The notes: generated by a model not told the origin, from the letters alone. Shown: positions 1 through 11,292, numbered from the stretch's first letter. The stretch is 64,000 nt of DNA from Steinernema hermaphroditum (GCA_030435675.1 CM059621.1:13640001-13704000), one strand, 5' to 3'. Numbers and translations are program-made.

Positions 1-416
1 ATGCTTCCAGAATCTCATTAAGTCAACAAAGGAAGCACGACCCAGGATTAGAGAAGTTGAACTTCGCGAAGATGCGTCTTATGAACTTGTTCCCGATGAC
101 AACGATGCCGATGATATGGAAGATGAAGCGCCAGTAGTTATTGATGAAATTGTGCTGAGTGATGACGAGCAGCCCGCACAACCTGCGGTGGACGAGTACG
201 TTGTCGCTTAACTTCCAAATACACGATGTGCTCGTTTAGATGCTTCCAGAATCTCATCAAGTCAACAAAGGAAGCACGACCCAGGATTGGAGAAGTTGAA
301 CTTCGCGAAGATGCGTCTTATGAACTTATTCCCGATGACAACGATGCCGATGATATGGTAGATGAAGCGCCAGCAGTTATTGATGAAATTGTGCTGAGTG
401 ATGACGAGCAGCCTGC
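1..416. repeat. Tandem duplication, 239-bp period
   Basis: The block beginning at position 1 reappears from position 240 and stays nearly identical for about 177 bp, with only scattered substitutions. The second copy diverges after about 416. Both copies keep the same reading frame open. The first copy is cut by the window edge, so more units may lie upstream. Confidence 0.9.
2..211 (+). CDS. Partial acidic hypothetical protein, first copy
   Basis: The frame is open from the window edge to a TAA at 209-211 and gives 69 residues. It is rich in Asp and Glu, with a stretch close to DDNDADDMEDEA. It is paralogous to the 226-627 reading frame and ends differently, with DEYVVA. I recognise no family. 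It may be the last exon of a gene that begins outside the window, or one unit of an internally repeated protein whose frame was broken by the duplication. Confidence 0.3.
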   Translation, partial: CFQNLIKSTKEARPRIREVELREDASYELVPDDNDADDMEDEAPVVIDEIVLSDDEQPAQPAVDEYVVA

Positions 417-627
417 GGTCCCTCAGGACCGCTGGCTGTGCGGGCGAAAAGAAACGCAGAAGAGGCAGGGTGCAGCGGCATCTCGTGTGTCCCGAGATCG
501 ATCGCCGTTGACTAGGAAGTCTTACTGGAGAACAAGGATGAGCAAGTACACTAATGGATCACGCACGTTGGCGGACGCTATGACTGATGCAGCTGAACAA
601 CAGGTCGACTTCGCACTCAATGTTTAA
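226..627 (+). CDS. Acidic hypothetical protein, second copy
   Basis: This 133-residue frame starts with an ATG lying in the sequence that joins the two repeat units and ends with a TAA. The first half is a strongly acidic linker carried by the tandem repeat. The second half is basic and serine-rich, with RKETQKRQG and SRDRSPLTRKS, and is not in the first copy. No domain is recognisable. The charge pattern would suit a disordered nuclear protein or the end of a DNA-transposon product, but neither is shown. It may also be the terminal exon of a larger gene. Confidence 0.4.
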   Translation: MCSFRCFQNLIKSTKEARPRIGEVELREDASYELIPDDNDADDMVDEAPAVIDEIVLSDDEQPAVPQDRWLCGRKETQKRQGAAASRVSRDRSPLTRKSYWRTRMSKYTNGSRTLADAMTDAAEQQVDFALNV

Positions 628-1003
628 TTTGTGTCTTATTTGTTTATTGTTACGACTCCGTAAATGCTAACTTAATAACTGTTATATGTCTAGCTGTTGG
701 GATTGGGACCTGAGGAATATTACCGACGCGAAAATGATGAGGGTTAGACGGTTGAGGAGGTTCACTGCCCTATAACGCCACTGCGTCCCGCTTCTTCACT
801 CCTGCACCTTTTGTCCTTGTGCTTTAGTTGTTCGACTCTCGCGAAAACCACACAAATAAAATGTCGCTTCTTTGTAAATTCTCTACTGTCTGTGTCGAGT
901 CTTTCACTTGTCTTTCAAACCAAACGTCTACTTCGTCCACTCTGTGGAGTGTCGTCCGGAATCGATCTGTTTCAACTCGATCTCCCGTCTGTAACCGGTC
1001 GAC

Positions 1004-1491
1004 ATGCGCCAAATCGGAATTACTGTTGTAAGAGCACCCTTTTTCTTATTTTTCGCATTCTTTTGTAGATTCTGACGTTGATCTCCGCTTGGAGCGCCCT
1101 TGCGGAAACCTCTCATTGTGCGCGAGACTACGCCGACCTCTTGAGTTGGACCGGTAGCCCGCAGGTGTGTGCCTACATCTACGAGGGCCAAGACTGTGGA
1201 GGTGTACAAGGGATTCTCAAGGCGAATAGAGTTACACACGAAGCGGACTATTTCTACGAAATCGACGTCCGCTCGATTCTCGTCAAAGAAGGATGCACGA
1301 TAGACGTGTTGCGTTCAATTCTTCTCTTCCCTGGCGCTGGTTCGTTTGCATTGTTGTCAATCATTGGTGAATTCTTTACTTCAGAACGTTTGAAACTCGA
1401 AGGACGCCCCGAAGTGCACAATATGGATTGGACGCTGATCAAATCGATTCACTCGCTTTCCTGTTATTGTGGACAAATCTCGTCGCATTAA
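1004..1491 (+). CDS. Predicted small secreted cysteine-containing protein
   Basis: Exons are 1004-1027, 1069-1339 and 1385-1491, giving 133 residues with all phases consistent. Introns are 41 and 45 bp and end in TTTTGTAG and TTACTTCAG. The first exon boundary reconstructs a classical signal peptide, MRQIGITVILTLISAWSALA, followed by a mature protein with six cysteines (near ETSHC, QVCAY, QDCGG, EGCT and SCYC). The second intron is in-frame, so a retained form would also be open. I recognise no family; an extracellular, disulfide-bonded product is the inference. It converges with the minus-strand gene that ends at 1545, only about 50 bp away, so the two may share a 3' region. Confidence 0.6.
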
Positions 1492-1544
1492 ATTTATGCA
1501 TTGTTACGATGAATTCTTATGTCGCTTGTGTTTCGAACGTGACT

Positions 1545-2574
1545 TCAAGGTTCTTGGCGTTCCCTGTTTTGTGTGCAATCGATATTGCCTTCGGCGTTTG
1601 CAGATTCAAAGCTTTCAAACTTCAACATTCGGTCGTCGACATCTCTTGGCGGATGTGCGATTCTGGAAAGCTCCAGTGCGTTTTGGGTGCCTTTCGGAAG
1701 GGCGTCCTTGTCATCGAAAAGCTGAAACGAGCAGGTTAAGCCCAAAATGTTAGCAAAGCATACCTTTACCTCTGATTTTTGGTCGCCTGCTTTCATTTTC
1801 GTAGAAGTCACGTGGATGTAGACGCCAGTTAGAATCAGAAATATGCTAAGCTACCGTAGCTAATGTTTGGAGCCTTCCAACACACTTACATCACACACAC
1901 TGCAAGAAGGAGGAAGGCGACGAACCAAAAGCTGCTACTGAAGAACGACACTGCATCTCGAGGCTTAGAAAGAGCGCCGTTCTGAAATTTGGACCTTTCT
2001 TCTAGTTTAAACTGGTCACTTCCCGTCGTGATGAGCACGGAGCACGAGGCGCACCGGGCACTGCTGACGCGCACAGAAAACAGCAGCGCGTTGAGGGACA
2101 ACGAGTCGTCTTCTTTCACGCTCCACTCCGTTGTGTAAACATCCTGTTTTTGCTTGTTTCAACTTTAGGACAGCCTTTTTTACCTTGTTAAGGGTGATCT
2201 GGACCGAGTTGCGGTCTTGACTGGAAGCCGAAAGTGTCATCGGCGCCAAGAAGAGTATCTGCTTCCGGCAAACGAACCTTCCTTTCAATTCGCAGATTGA
2301 TCTGGAGTTTTTTGAAACTTCTGGGTCAGAGTTTGGGGCTTACAGGAAGGAAATGTTCGAGTAGCATTCGGTATTAGGGAAGATTACGGTAGCGGAGAGG
2401 GATGAAACAGACGCTGAACTGTACTGGACAACGCTTTGAGTGGTTGCGGCGCTGCCGTATGTCAGAGAGCAGTCGAATCTAAAGATTTTCTGAGGCCAAA
2501 CGTGCCCGGACTCACTCTTTCGATTTTGATGTCCCTACCAGAGCGAAGTAGACGACGAATACCAGCGCAATCAT
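1545..2574 (-). CDS. Predicted single-pass type I membrane protein
   Basis: Six minus-strand exons (2516-2574, 2344-2478, 2184-2301, 1890-2143, 1770-1845, 1545-1721) join in phase to 272 residues. Introns have GT-AG ends and run from 37 to 48 bp. The start gives a signal peptide, MIALVFVVYFALVGTS. The ectodomain is about 175 residues, with cysteines (FDCS, ECYS, ICEL, VCRK, RCASC) and a potential N-glycosylation site at NIS. A transmembrane helix containing FWFVAFLLLAVCVIIF spans an exon junction that only makes sense once spliced. A cytoplasmic tail of about 80 residues follows. The donor at 1769 has an alternative 6 nt further on that would add Val-Lys. Family unknown. A receptor-like or trafficking role would be speculation. 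Confidence 0.65.
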
Positions 2575-2589
2575 GACGATCAGAGGCGA

Positions 2590-3126
2590 ATGTGGAGACG
2601 TGCTTTTGAGAAGTTGCGTCTCGAGAAAACTTTTGCTAATGAGTCACGACGTCGGTGTCGACGGTGACAGAAATAGCGGTCTGAGCTGATCGCTCACCCC
2701 CGGTCACCACCAGGGAGAGCAGTCGAATGTGGAGGCGTGCTTTTGTATCGCCAATGCGCGTGTATTGTCCCTGTCCCCCAATACTGGTGGAAGATATGCC
2801 AGAAACGTCTACTTTGACACATGCGACCGGTCTAATGGTGATTGTCGTGTCCGTGACACGGCATTTACTCGTGTTTCCCCTCCGTGCTATGTAATCCCCT
2901 TGGACACTGTAGTCTCATAACAAGCGTGTATTACAAGCTTAGTACGTGGAAGCATAACGAGGGGAGAGGAGAGGGAGATAAGGCAGGCTGGTTTTTGGGA
3001 GGCGGCGCGGAGCGACGGCTTAAGGGTGAAGCTGCTGGGCAGACTGCCGCGGGCAGTGAGCGGGCCGCACGGGTAGATGCGCGCGTGGGACGGGAGCGCG
3101 GGGCCACGCCCCGACAACGATCAAAT
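2590..3126. other. Intergenic, GC-rich towards the right
   Basis: No gene is supported here. The left half carries short GC-containing sequence upstream of the membrane-protein gene and may include its promoter. The right half (about 2990-3120) is GC-rich and purine-skewed and ends where the rbx-1 inverted arm begins. The open frames on both strands lack consistent splice signals. Confidence 0.5.
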
Positions 3127-3545
3127 GAAAACCCCACAACTCTTCTAGCACTAGACGTGGAATAACGTAACCAAATTTATTGTATTAACAGAGTTTAAAT
3201 GCGACACAGATCAGAAAATCCCGTCTTAGTGACCGTACTTCTGGAACTCCCACTCGCGATTGTCGAGGGGACACACTTGGCGCGTCTTGAGCCAGCGGGA
3301 AATGCAGTGGAAGTGGAAGGCGTGGTTGCAGGCGCCCCAGGCGACGTTGCACTCCTCGCTGGTGGCCGAGGCCTGGTTGGCCTGGCACTCGATGCACAGG
3401 TCCATGATGTGGTTTCGGCAGATGGCGCACGTGTCGACGACGATGTCCCACGCCCACAACGCCACCGCGTTCCACTTCTTCACCTCGAAGCGCTTCTTCT
3501 CCTTCTGCTCCACCTGATCCACGTCCATCGACGACATCTTCGCTG
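3127..3545 (-). repeat. Left arm of the rbx-1 inverted duplication
   Basis: This segment is the reverse complement of about 5036-5455. Homology covers the whole rbx-1 coding region and 3' untranslated region, runs about 50-60 bp past the AATAAA signal, and stops within a few bases upstream of the start codon. In the coding part I see one synonymous difference. Confidence 0.85.
3226..3537 (-). CDS. rbx-1: RING-box protein 1 (Rbx1/Roc1), copy A
   Basis: This single-exon frame of 103 residues is almost colinear with animal RBX1, the RING-H2 subunit that recruits the E2 to cullin-RING ubiquitin ligases. After a short variable N-terminus comes [19 protein letters not shown], the cullin-binding strand. 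The zinc ligands follow in [25 protein letters not shown] and CPLD, and the protein ends in the conserved EWEFQKYGH. All zinc-binding residues are present, so the protein should be functional. The start is fixed by MSSMDVDQ and by loss of homology immediately upstream. A polyadenylation signal (TTTATT on the plus strand, 3176-3181) lies 45 bp downstream. An identical protein is encoded at 5044-5355 in the opposite direction. Confidence 0.95.
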   Translation of the reverse strand: MSSMDVDQVEQKEKKRFEVKKWNAVALWAWDIVVDTCAICRNHIMDLCIECQANQASATSEECNVAWGACNHAFHFHCISRWLKTRQVCPLDNREWEFQKYGH

Positions 3546-4061
3546 TTCTGTTCCATGTATAGCAAGGTTATATACGAAGAGTTCGCCGTTGAGCAATGCT
3601 CCTTTGCGTCGCAATGAGTAAGTTGCATTTCTTTGAAGCGAAGTGTGAACAAATTGGACAGTCTAATCCTAATGCTGGTCCAGCGCCAAATCATTTTAAA
3701 GCAAAAACTGAGTGGGATCAAAGACCTGTGAACTGTGCATTTAATATTCAAAAACACCGTCTGCTCCTTCCTATTGTAATACAAAGTTCCATAGTGCATT
3801 ACCATAACACGTTCCCGTTTCCAAAGACCAAAACAAATCGTCTCCAACGTCGCAACCTTACGCAAGAGCCTGTTTTTGCAGAGCTCATTCGAGTACCTGC
3901 GTTCCACGCCCGCCCCTCCTCGACCATCGATTGAATGAACCCACGCTTAATTTCGGTCACTCAACGTTTACTTCGGTTCTTTCTGGGTGAAAACAAGTTG
4001 GGCGCCCGTCTGCCCGAATCGATTCATTCGATCCTCGATCGCTCTCGTTTGGACGCGGAAG

Positions 4062-4520
4062 ATGGAACTGCTCATCGCTCTCTTTTTCGTCGCTTCCGCC
4101 GCGGCGCACATGGAGTTCGCCTTCGTGAATATCACCGAATCGCACGACGTCTTCAACGACTCCTTCCTCAGCGGCGTTTTCCTCATGCTCGTCTTCTTCT
4201 CGGCCATCATCATGTGCGTTTTTCCGACCGCTTCTAGGGATGATCCCGCCTTGTGTTCCAGATTTCTCATCATATTCGATATCTTCCACATGCTTCAACT
4301 CCAATTCCTCGACGCTCATCCGCAGAAACCGCCTAGGAGGAAGACGGTCAGTTTTGGATTAAGAGAACAGGCTTATCAACCGGTTTTAGACTCGTATAGA
4401 GATCGCCAGAAGCACGATAGTGTGAAGTTATCCTCATGTTTCCCATTCTTAGTTGTTGTATATACACGGTTACTGTACATAGCACAAAATACACTTAAAC
4501 TTAAACCTCTCTCCTATTAG
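4062..4520 (+). CDS. Predicted small membrane protein between the rbx-1 copies
   Basis: The ATG at 4062 begins MELLIALFFVASAAAH, a signal-peptide-like leader, followed by two potential N-glycosylation sites (NIT, NDS) and a hydrophobic helix, FLSGVFLMLVFFSAIIM. A 48-bp intron with GTGCGT and TTCCAG ends is likely at 4214-4261. Because it is a multiple of three, the unspliced reading is open too. After splicing the hydrophobic stretch continues into IFLIIFDIFHML, then a basic tail with KPPRRKT. The C-terminal part beyond about 4350 has weaker codon bias and could contain another splice, so the end is uncertain. No family recognised. It sits in the spacer of the rbx-1 inverted repeat and is not itself duplicated. 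Confidence 0.45.
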   Translation: MELLIALFFVASAAAHMEFAFVNITESHDVFNDSFLSGVFLMLVFFSAIIMCVFPTASRDDPALCSRFLIIFDIFHMLQLQFLDAHPQKPPRRKTVSFGLREQAYQPVLDSYRDRQKHDSVKLSSCFPFLVVVYTRLLYIAQNTLKLKPLSY

Positions 4521-5035
4521 AAGACATCAAAAGAAGCAAGTTGATATGGAATGGAAGATTAGTGTTTCTATGTGATACGTATTGTAAATCAGACACGTAA
4601 CATCCTGCTGTGTTCCACCCAAACTGAGGGATTAGAGTGGGCGCATTGTTTTCACCAAACTAACCATAACAGCTAAAGGAGTGCAAAGGGATATCGTCAT
4701 CCTCCGCTTTGTACATTAAGTCAAATAAGAAGCCTCGAAGAAGCGATGATATCTTTCAAAAAATTCACTTACAGATGCGCCAAATTTGAACAAAATCGGC
4801 ATTTTGCTCCACACCTCGCTACTCTACCGTATTCAGTAGTTGGCTGGAGCCGTTCGTGAGATCGCTAAGCTTCACGCTCGTTGCCAGCGCACCTTTTTAT
4901 TTGATTACAACGGAGAACTGTCAGCGTGAAAGCTTTCACTAATGCCATGATTGCATTTGCGATGCATTCACACATCAACTGCAGCAAATCATTCTCTATT
5001 TAAACGATCTTCCGCTATCAGATAGCACAACAGCT
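4521..5035. other. Spacer upstream of rbx-1 copy B
   Basis: No coding region is supported. The stretch is AT-rich and must hold whatever promoter drives copy B. Copy B's 5' flank is not homologous to copy A's, so the two copies probably differ in regulation. I see no clear TATA box. Confidence 0.4.
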
Positions 5036-5455
<420 letters not shown>

Positions 5456-6100
5456 ATTTCTTCCCTTTTTCATTTGATCATTCTTAAGCGTCCTTTGCAC
5501 CATAATTGCATCATAAAGTTTACCGAAAAGTCACCTCAATCGGAAAATGGGAGGTGAGAACGGTCGCGTGCGTCAAAGTAGACATTTCTGTCTCGTTTTG
5601 CAAACTCCGAAGGAGCATTTGGAAGGCGAGAGCCTGGTTGATCGGTAGCATAAATCAAATGAGACTCTGTATGTCTATTAGTCTGGTGATCTAAGACCCC
5701 TCAGCTGCACTTTGACAAAAAATGCATATGTCTTTTCTTCTTTTAACCATAAATGGGATTATCTCCAACGAGCGATCAACATATCCTCAGGCAATAAACT
5801 CTTTACGTCCGATGTTACGGTACAATTCCTTTGATGGCGCACTCGAACTTCCGTTTTCGTTTTGCGCTCTCCGTAGAAAGTAAAGAAAACAGAAACCAAT
5901 TACCCGATTGATTTCACACGAAATTAGGGTCTCCGTTTGCAATCCTTCCGAACGCGGCGTCAAACAATCGGTGTCGGATCGCATTCCCGACGTCAATTAA
6001 GGAAAAACAAAGAGCGCGAAAGACCGAAGAGGAGTGAGTGAAAGTGGCGAAGTAGGTCACCACGCCACGTCGCCCTATATGACCCTGTGTTGTCTTAATT
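5456..6100. other. Intergenic, upstream of the Warthog gene
   Basis: No gene is seen. The right end, TTAATTAGTCTCCCAG at about 6095-6110, resembles a spliced-leader acceptor 16 bp before the Warthog start codon. Confidence 0.4.
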
Positions 6101-6125
6101 AGTCTCCCAGTCGCGCGCTCCGACG

Positions 6126-9100
6126 ATGACTTCACTTCCCCTGAGGGCACTTCTGCCCCTTTTACTCGTCTCCGCCGCCTCCGCTTCCTACTGTGGCCAA
6201 GCGGCCATTCCTTTCAGCTTCCAGGTAGAGTCCCCAGCTAGAGGAGCAGCTAAACTCGTGTCCTCTCAGGCGCTCACCAACGGCCAACCTGTCCTGGGCT
6301 GCGCCCGTCCTAGCTGCTTCGGATGGCGCGCCGACGGCACCAGAGCCGCCGACTCGGCGCAGTTCTTCAAGATCTTCAAACGACCCGATGGCTTCTTGAG
6401 GAAGACGGACATCAAGAACAGAGCGGTCGTCTCCGACCCGGAGGCCGGCTTCGTTCCCCAGTTCGCCAAGTGCGAGATGGCGTACAACAGTACGGAGTGT
6501 AGCCAGCTCAATCAGTGGGTCGGAGGCATCGCTCCGGCCACCAACGTTACCGATGAGCCGTAAGTTTCAAAGAGGATTTGTCAGTAAATAATGTCGGAAA
6601 CGCTGAAGGGGATTTAAAGTAAATATTTTGGTGGGTACTCAATGAGGTTGAATGAAACGGGAAATGGGTGTTCAACAAAATATGCCTACTGTAATACAAA
6701 AGAGTCTTTGGTTAGGGGGTATTATGGAGATTAGGGAGATATTCGAGGGGCATCGAGGGAGAAGTGTTCTGAGCGAAGGATCTCCTGAGTTTTCACGTTG
6801 TAATTTGTAGAAAATGATTTCACATCTCACATGAACATAAACGAAAAGTTAAGGGACCCGACCGATCTCAATGGAAATGATAGTCTCGAGTCCGGACACT
6901 TCTGTTTAGGTGTCCTGTCCCATGTGTGCCTCATCTTGTTTATCCTCTGCATGTTTAAGTGGAAGTTTAATACTGTAATTTGAACTCTGAAGCTATTCCA
7001 TCTAGGCATGACGGTGGTTTTCGCCGAAATTCAATGAGACTCAGCACTCTAATTGTGCTAACATAAGGTTGAGTCATGTGAAACATATTTAAAATATGAA
7101 TTGTATGAAGTAATGTGAAATAAACGCGGCTGCGCGAATTCGCATCCTCTAGGTACTAACCATTGTAGGAGAAAAAAAAACCCTGCGAGAAAAAGCCCAG
7201 CTATCACGCTGACACGCCAAGTTTAGACAAAACCCGCCGTTGGAAAAGTGCGGTTAAAATATAATCAACCAGTTAGCAATAAGCCTCAGCGAATCCAGGG
7301 CTTGTCTTCAGTCTTGTAGTCGTGGTGGCTTCGGCAAACTCCGGCTTGGCTTAGGCTCCGGCTTAAACTTAAGCCTATTGATTTTAGGCGAGTCCGAAGG
7401 GCGAGTCCTGTTGGCTTCACAGCTTATCGTATATTCAACTTTTCCCCAAACATATCTAGACACCTAGACCTTTGGCTGCCTGAAAATAGTTTTCACAGCT
7501 ATTTGCTAGCAGTGCGAACGAGCCTGCTGTACACACTCTTCACGCGGCGAGAAAGCACTGTTTTGCTTCAAATACATAACAAAAATCATCCTGTTATCTG
7601 TTATGCCTAGGTTTTTTCTCACGTTTTTTCTAACGTAGCTCTACAGACGGCCAGGCACCAATAGCCTACCGGTGGTAAACACAGAAAGGCCTCCGAACGG
7701 AGGCACGATAGCCCTGCGGGAAACAAGGCTCATAGAATCGATTTCATTCGGATCTAACCTAGTAAACGAGTGAATGGCTTATCAGTACCAGTGATATAAT
7801 GAGCGGATATTATGGCCTGCATTTGCAATTTCTGCCGCGCTACGTTCTACTAGGGCTTAAACATCTTCTCTTAGAAGATCAGTTTATCAGCTGCTCAGTT
7901 TAAGGTTTTCGAATGGATTCGATAAAAAAGTGAAGGCTGGGATTTGCATAAAGAACATTTCCCACTTTAAGAGATATGTTTCAAATTGAAATTCTTAGCA
8001 TCTTCTCGCACCAGGTCATGTGATCTTCCAGAATAAAGCTCCAGTGCTGCACGTATACCAAACTGCAGGACTTCTCCGCCGAGAGAGGCGAAGCAGAGGT
8101 ACGTCCTGGCCAGATCGTCATCGGCGGAGAAGTGACGCACGAGAGTCGTCAGTTCGGCTTCGACTACATCTCCAACGTGCGGAGAGAACTCGACGAAAAC
8201 GGAAAGTACGTAGCCGACTCCCCCGCCCTCTTCTCATTCTCATTTCAAGGGTCGTCTATACAGTAACCATGAAGCGGTTCCCCTGCATTCCTGAACCGAA
8301 CAACAGGATGAAGATCGACCCTGGTGGGATTGTCGCTTAGACGTCTTGAACGTCGCCATTTCAGTAGACCAGCAAGTGAGGGAGTACCTCCTGGACAACA
8401 TCGCTCCCAAGCCCAAGAAGACGTTCGAACAGCAGAAGTTCGATCTGCCCGACCAGATGCCGAGCGAGCGAGTGCAGAAGTACGACCACCTCTCGCCCCG
8501 GGACGCGGATCCCGAGCAGGTGCAGCTCTCTGGCGCCAAGTCCTCCCAGCGTGGAGTCTCTCAAGTACAAGTGCCTCCAGGTACCATAAGACTTCCTCTT
8601 CTCTACTATTCGACTCTTTTAAGCCCTAATGCCGTCCATCTCGGATTCGGCGGTTCTGAGTCCCGAAGCTCCCCGACAGATCAACTCGAAGGTTCCCACG
8701 GCTCGCATCTCCGACAACGAGAACAACAACAATCTGAATATCCAAAAGATAGAGAGGGCAAGTGCTATTTAACCACCGTTAAGCGCATCTGTTACATATC
8801 TCGTCAGGACCCGTACACGAACTGCGACTGTACGCAGGTAGTTGTGTGCGGTGCCAGCACTTCTCATGGTTGGGGCTGTGCATAAAAAATGAGCACCATA
8901 CAGGCACCGTTCTAGATTCATTTCGAAAGATCCAGTATTAGATAGTGATGCATTCATGACTAGGACTAAAGGAGCTCTTCTCATCATAGTTTTTTAGACC
9001 GACAACACTAACGGCTACAGCAACAACAATAATGGCTGGAACCAGAACAACAACAATTGGAACCAGAACCAGTATAACCAGAACTACAACAACAACAACA

Positions 9101-9577
9101 ACAACAACGGCTTCACCAATGGCTACAATAATCAAAACTACAACAACGGATATAACGGCAACAATGGATACAACAACAATAATAATAACAATAACGGTTT
9201 TGGCACTTCGAATGGCTTCAACAATGGATTCAATAATGGATATAACAACAACGGATTCGGCTACAACAACAACAACAATAACAACAACAATGGATTCGGC
9301 ATGTTCACTCCGATGCCGATGCTTCCCGTGAACCAGCAGATGTTCCCCACTCTCCCTCCGGCCTCATTCAACAACAACGCCAACGGAAACGCCAATGCGG
9401 CAGTTAGCCCTCTGCCAAAGATCCAGATCCCCAGTCCGGAAGAGGTCGAGCAAGCTGTAAGATAAGCTTCTTCGCGGCATTCCAATTGATGACACATTTC
9501 AGCTTCCTCCCGCCGGCAGAACCCTAATCAACAACATGGCCCGCACCTTCCTTGGATTCAAAGCCTTAAGTCGGTAA
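6126..9577 (+). CDS. Warthog-family hedgehog-related protein with Asn-rich tail
   Basis: Seven exons (6126-6559, 8032-8205, 8250-8323, 8365-8580, 8624-8757, 8998-9456, 9503-9577) join in phase to 521 residues. The protein begins with a signal peptide (MTSLPLRALLPLLLVSAASA) and then the nematode Wart domain: YCGQAAIPFSFQV, QPVLGCARPSCFGWR, DGFLRK, CEMAYNSTEC, QWVGGI, LQCCTY and GQIVIGGEV...FDYISNV. Warthog proteins are secreted, related to Hedgehog and linked to cuticle and epidermis in nematodes. I find no Hint/Hog autoprocessing domain here. Instead residues about 345-460 are a low-complexity Asn/Gly/Tyr/Phe tract, followed by LPPAGRTLINNMARTF. Intron 1 is 1.47 kb and the rest are short. Intron 5 appears to use a GC donor (GGCAAGT). 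AATAAA lies at 9584-9589. Confidence 0.85.
6560..8031 (+). other. Large first intron of the Warthog gene
   Basis: The donor is GTAAGT at 6560 and the acceptor is CTTCCAG ending at 8031. I see no gene or transposon inside. At 1.47 kb it is far longer than the gene's other introns, so it may hold regulatory elements. Confidence 0.6.
9020..9300 (+). repeat. AAC/AAT trinucleotide-rich coding tract
   Basis: This stretch is dominated by AAC and AAT codons interrupted by GGC, TAC and TTC, and encodes runs of up to nine Asn with Gly, Tyr and Phe. Mixed codon usage argues for a maintained protein tract rather than only a recently expanded microsatellite. Confidence 0.85.
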
Positions 9578-9589
9578 TAACATAATAAA

Positions 9590-10919
9590 GTTCTAAAGTT
9601 ACGTGATGATCAGATTCGTAAAATTAATAAAACTTCTTTGAAACTGACTGTTTGAGACATTTCCCTCCTCCATGCTTTGCAGCCGGTTGAACCGCAACCG
9701 ATCAAACCGACAAGCCTCCTATGGGCCGATATAACTTCTGCTAGAAGCCTTAATGCTCCTAGCCCTCTGGGGCTGCATTAAAAATTCAGATTATGAAACT
9801 TTGAATCTATAAGAGCAGCTAATTGAATGCTTGTACGTGTACGTCCCCATCTGGATCGCCTCCGAACAGCATTTTATGAGGCAATAACGGGGAGAGAGGA
9901 GAGAGAAGTTCTTTTTTTTGTTATAAGCTCTTTCAAATTTTGTTATTTCATGTTATTCCTTTCCCACTAGTAAATTGACGTCGTCAGCTATCTGTTGGAG
10001 AATCGGGCACTACACGTTGTGTACACACATTTTATGGCCCTAGTAGATTGTCGGCATCGCCGGCCACCGCATCATTTGACAATGCTGTTTCAATGAGAAG
10101 ACAATACGCTGGCTAATGGAACACATTCTTGTCGCCCTCTTCCGACCCCCACTAATCTCACTGTTTTCGACTTCTGTCCGCTGCGCTCGCCTGTTTGTTG
10201 TCGCATTACATAAGCGTCTCCAAAACAAGATTAACATGTGTCGCGCGCCATCAAAGCGGCCCCTCGCGCAACCTCTGTCCTCAAGTAGCCGCCTCAATTA
10301 CCGTACTCATCCCTCTTTGCGCGCACCGCCGCCACTGCTTAATCCGCGGACAAACAGTCTCCCGAGGGCAGCCGACCCCTCTGCTCCACTTCGGCGGATT
10401 CCGTCGCTTTCCGAACGACCTTCGCCCAAGGCGTCATTTATATTCACGCGAGCGCGCCGGTGGATTGTTGCGGTTTCAGCGTCGGACGCTTTGAAGTCGC
10501 GTGGAGGGTCGCGTGTGCGCCCGAGATTGATGAGCGTGTGAAAGGGTACCAGAGAAGAAGATGGAACGATTTGGGTGGCAGCAGCGCCGTCTTTGGGAGT
10601 GGTCGGAGCGGAGAAGACATTGTTTTAAGTGTGCGGAGAGGTGTGATGGCGTGATTACGAGGTGTTATGTGGTTGGGAACGGCGCTAAACGAGCTGAGAT
10701 AAATAACCGAAAACAGGGTGGTCTCGGGAAAAGGTCCCTAAAACACGGTGGGTCGAGGTCGCGGAGAGTGATGTCTTTAGGATCCACAAATCCAATACAA
10801 AAATAAAAAACAATGAAATTTGTGATTCACCTCATTTTTTCCGGGCGATCGAAGTCTACATAGAAGTAAGGGTGCGTTTGCACAAAACGGAGCGAAGAGC
10901 CATGATCAGTTCGGCTGGC
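9590..10919. other. Intergenic, GC-rich block at 10.1-10.7 kb
   Basis: No supported gene. The 10100-10560 block is GC-rich and open in several frames on both strands, but has no matching splice sites, start context or recognisable domain. It could be promoter or regulatory sequence. Confidence 0.4.
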
Positions 10920-11252
10920 AGTGCGAACTCTGATCAGATCACTGTTTAAAGTGTCGCCCAAATCCAACACTTTAAATATGAACATCACCAGTGGAAGACG
11001 GTGTCTGGCCATATTTATTTAGCTTTTGTGTCATTTGCTATCATTTGTGATCTCTTTCGAAAGGAAAGGTCTCGAAACGAATCCATCATTGAGCCATGTA
11101 TGATAGAGATGCATCATCCAGAGATGCATCAAAGCATCGCAAATCACACGAAACCGGGCTATTTAACCATGTTTCGAGTGGTGGCGGTCAGTGTAACTCG
11201 TGACGATATTAAAAGTGACTTCATCTTGAGTGTTCTGTCCAACCTAACCTCA

Positions 11253-11258
11253 TATAAA
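11253..11258 (+). promoter_or_regulatory. TATA box of the 179-residue gene
   Basis: TATAAA lies 35 bp before the ATG at 11293. The same core promoter is conserved in the inverted copy, upstream of 33219. The spacing predicts an extremely short leader. Confidence 0.55.
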
Positions 11259-11292
11259 CACTACCGTACTAGTTTTCGCGTCTAATCTCATC

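Noticed and set aside
1428..1753. Plus-strand frame with CxxC-rich stretch resembling a zinc finger (LCRLCFERDF, PCFVC)
   Set aside because: It is the antisense shadow of the last two exons of the minus-strand membrane-protein gene, which has full splice and phase support.
3185..3907. 240-residue minus-strand and 140-residue plus-strand frames around rbx-1 copy A
   Set aside because: Alternate-frame shadows of the conserved rbx-1 coding region; the same shadows recur at copy B.
3957..4319. Acidic 120-residue minus-strand frame
   Set aside because: Antisense of the signal-peptide-bearing small membrane gene; acidic composition reflects reversed hydrophobic codons.
10116..10541. 141-residue Pro/Ser/Arg-rich frame
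   Set aside because: GC-rich composition keeps several frames open on both strands; no splice sites, start context or domain.
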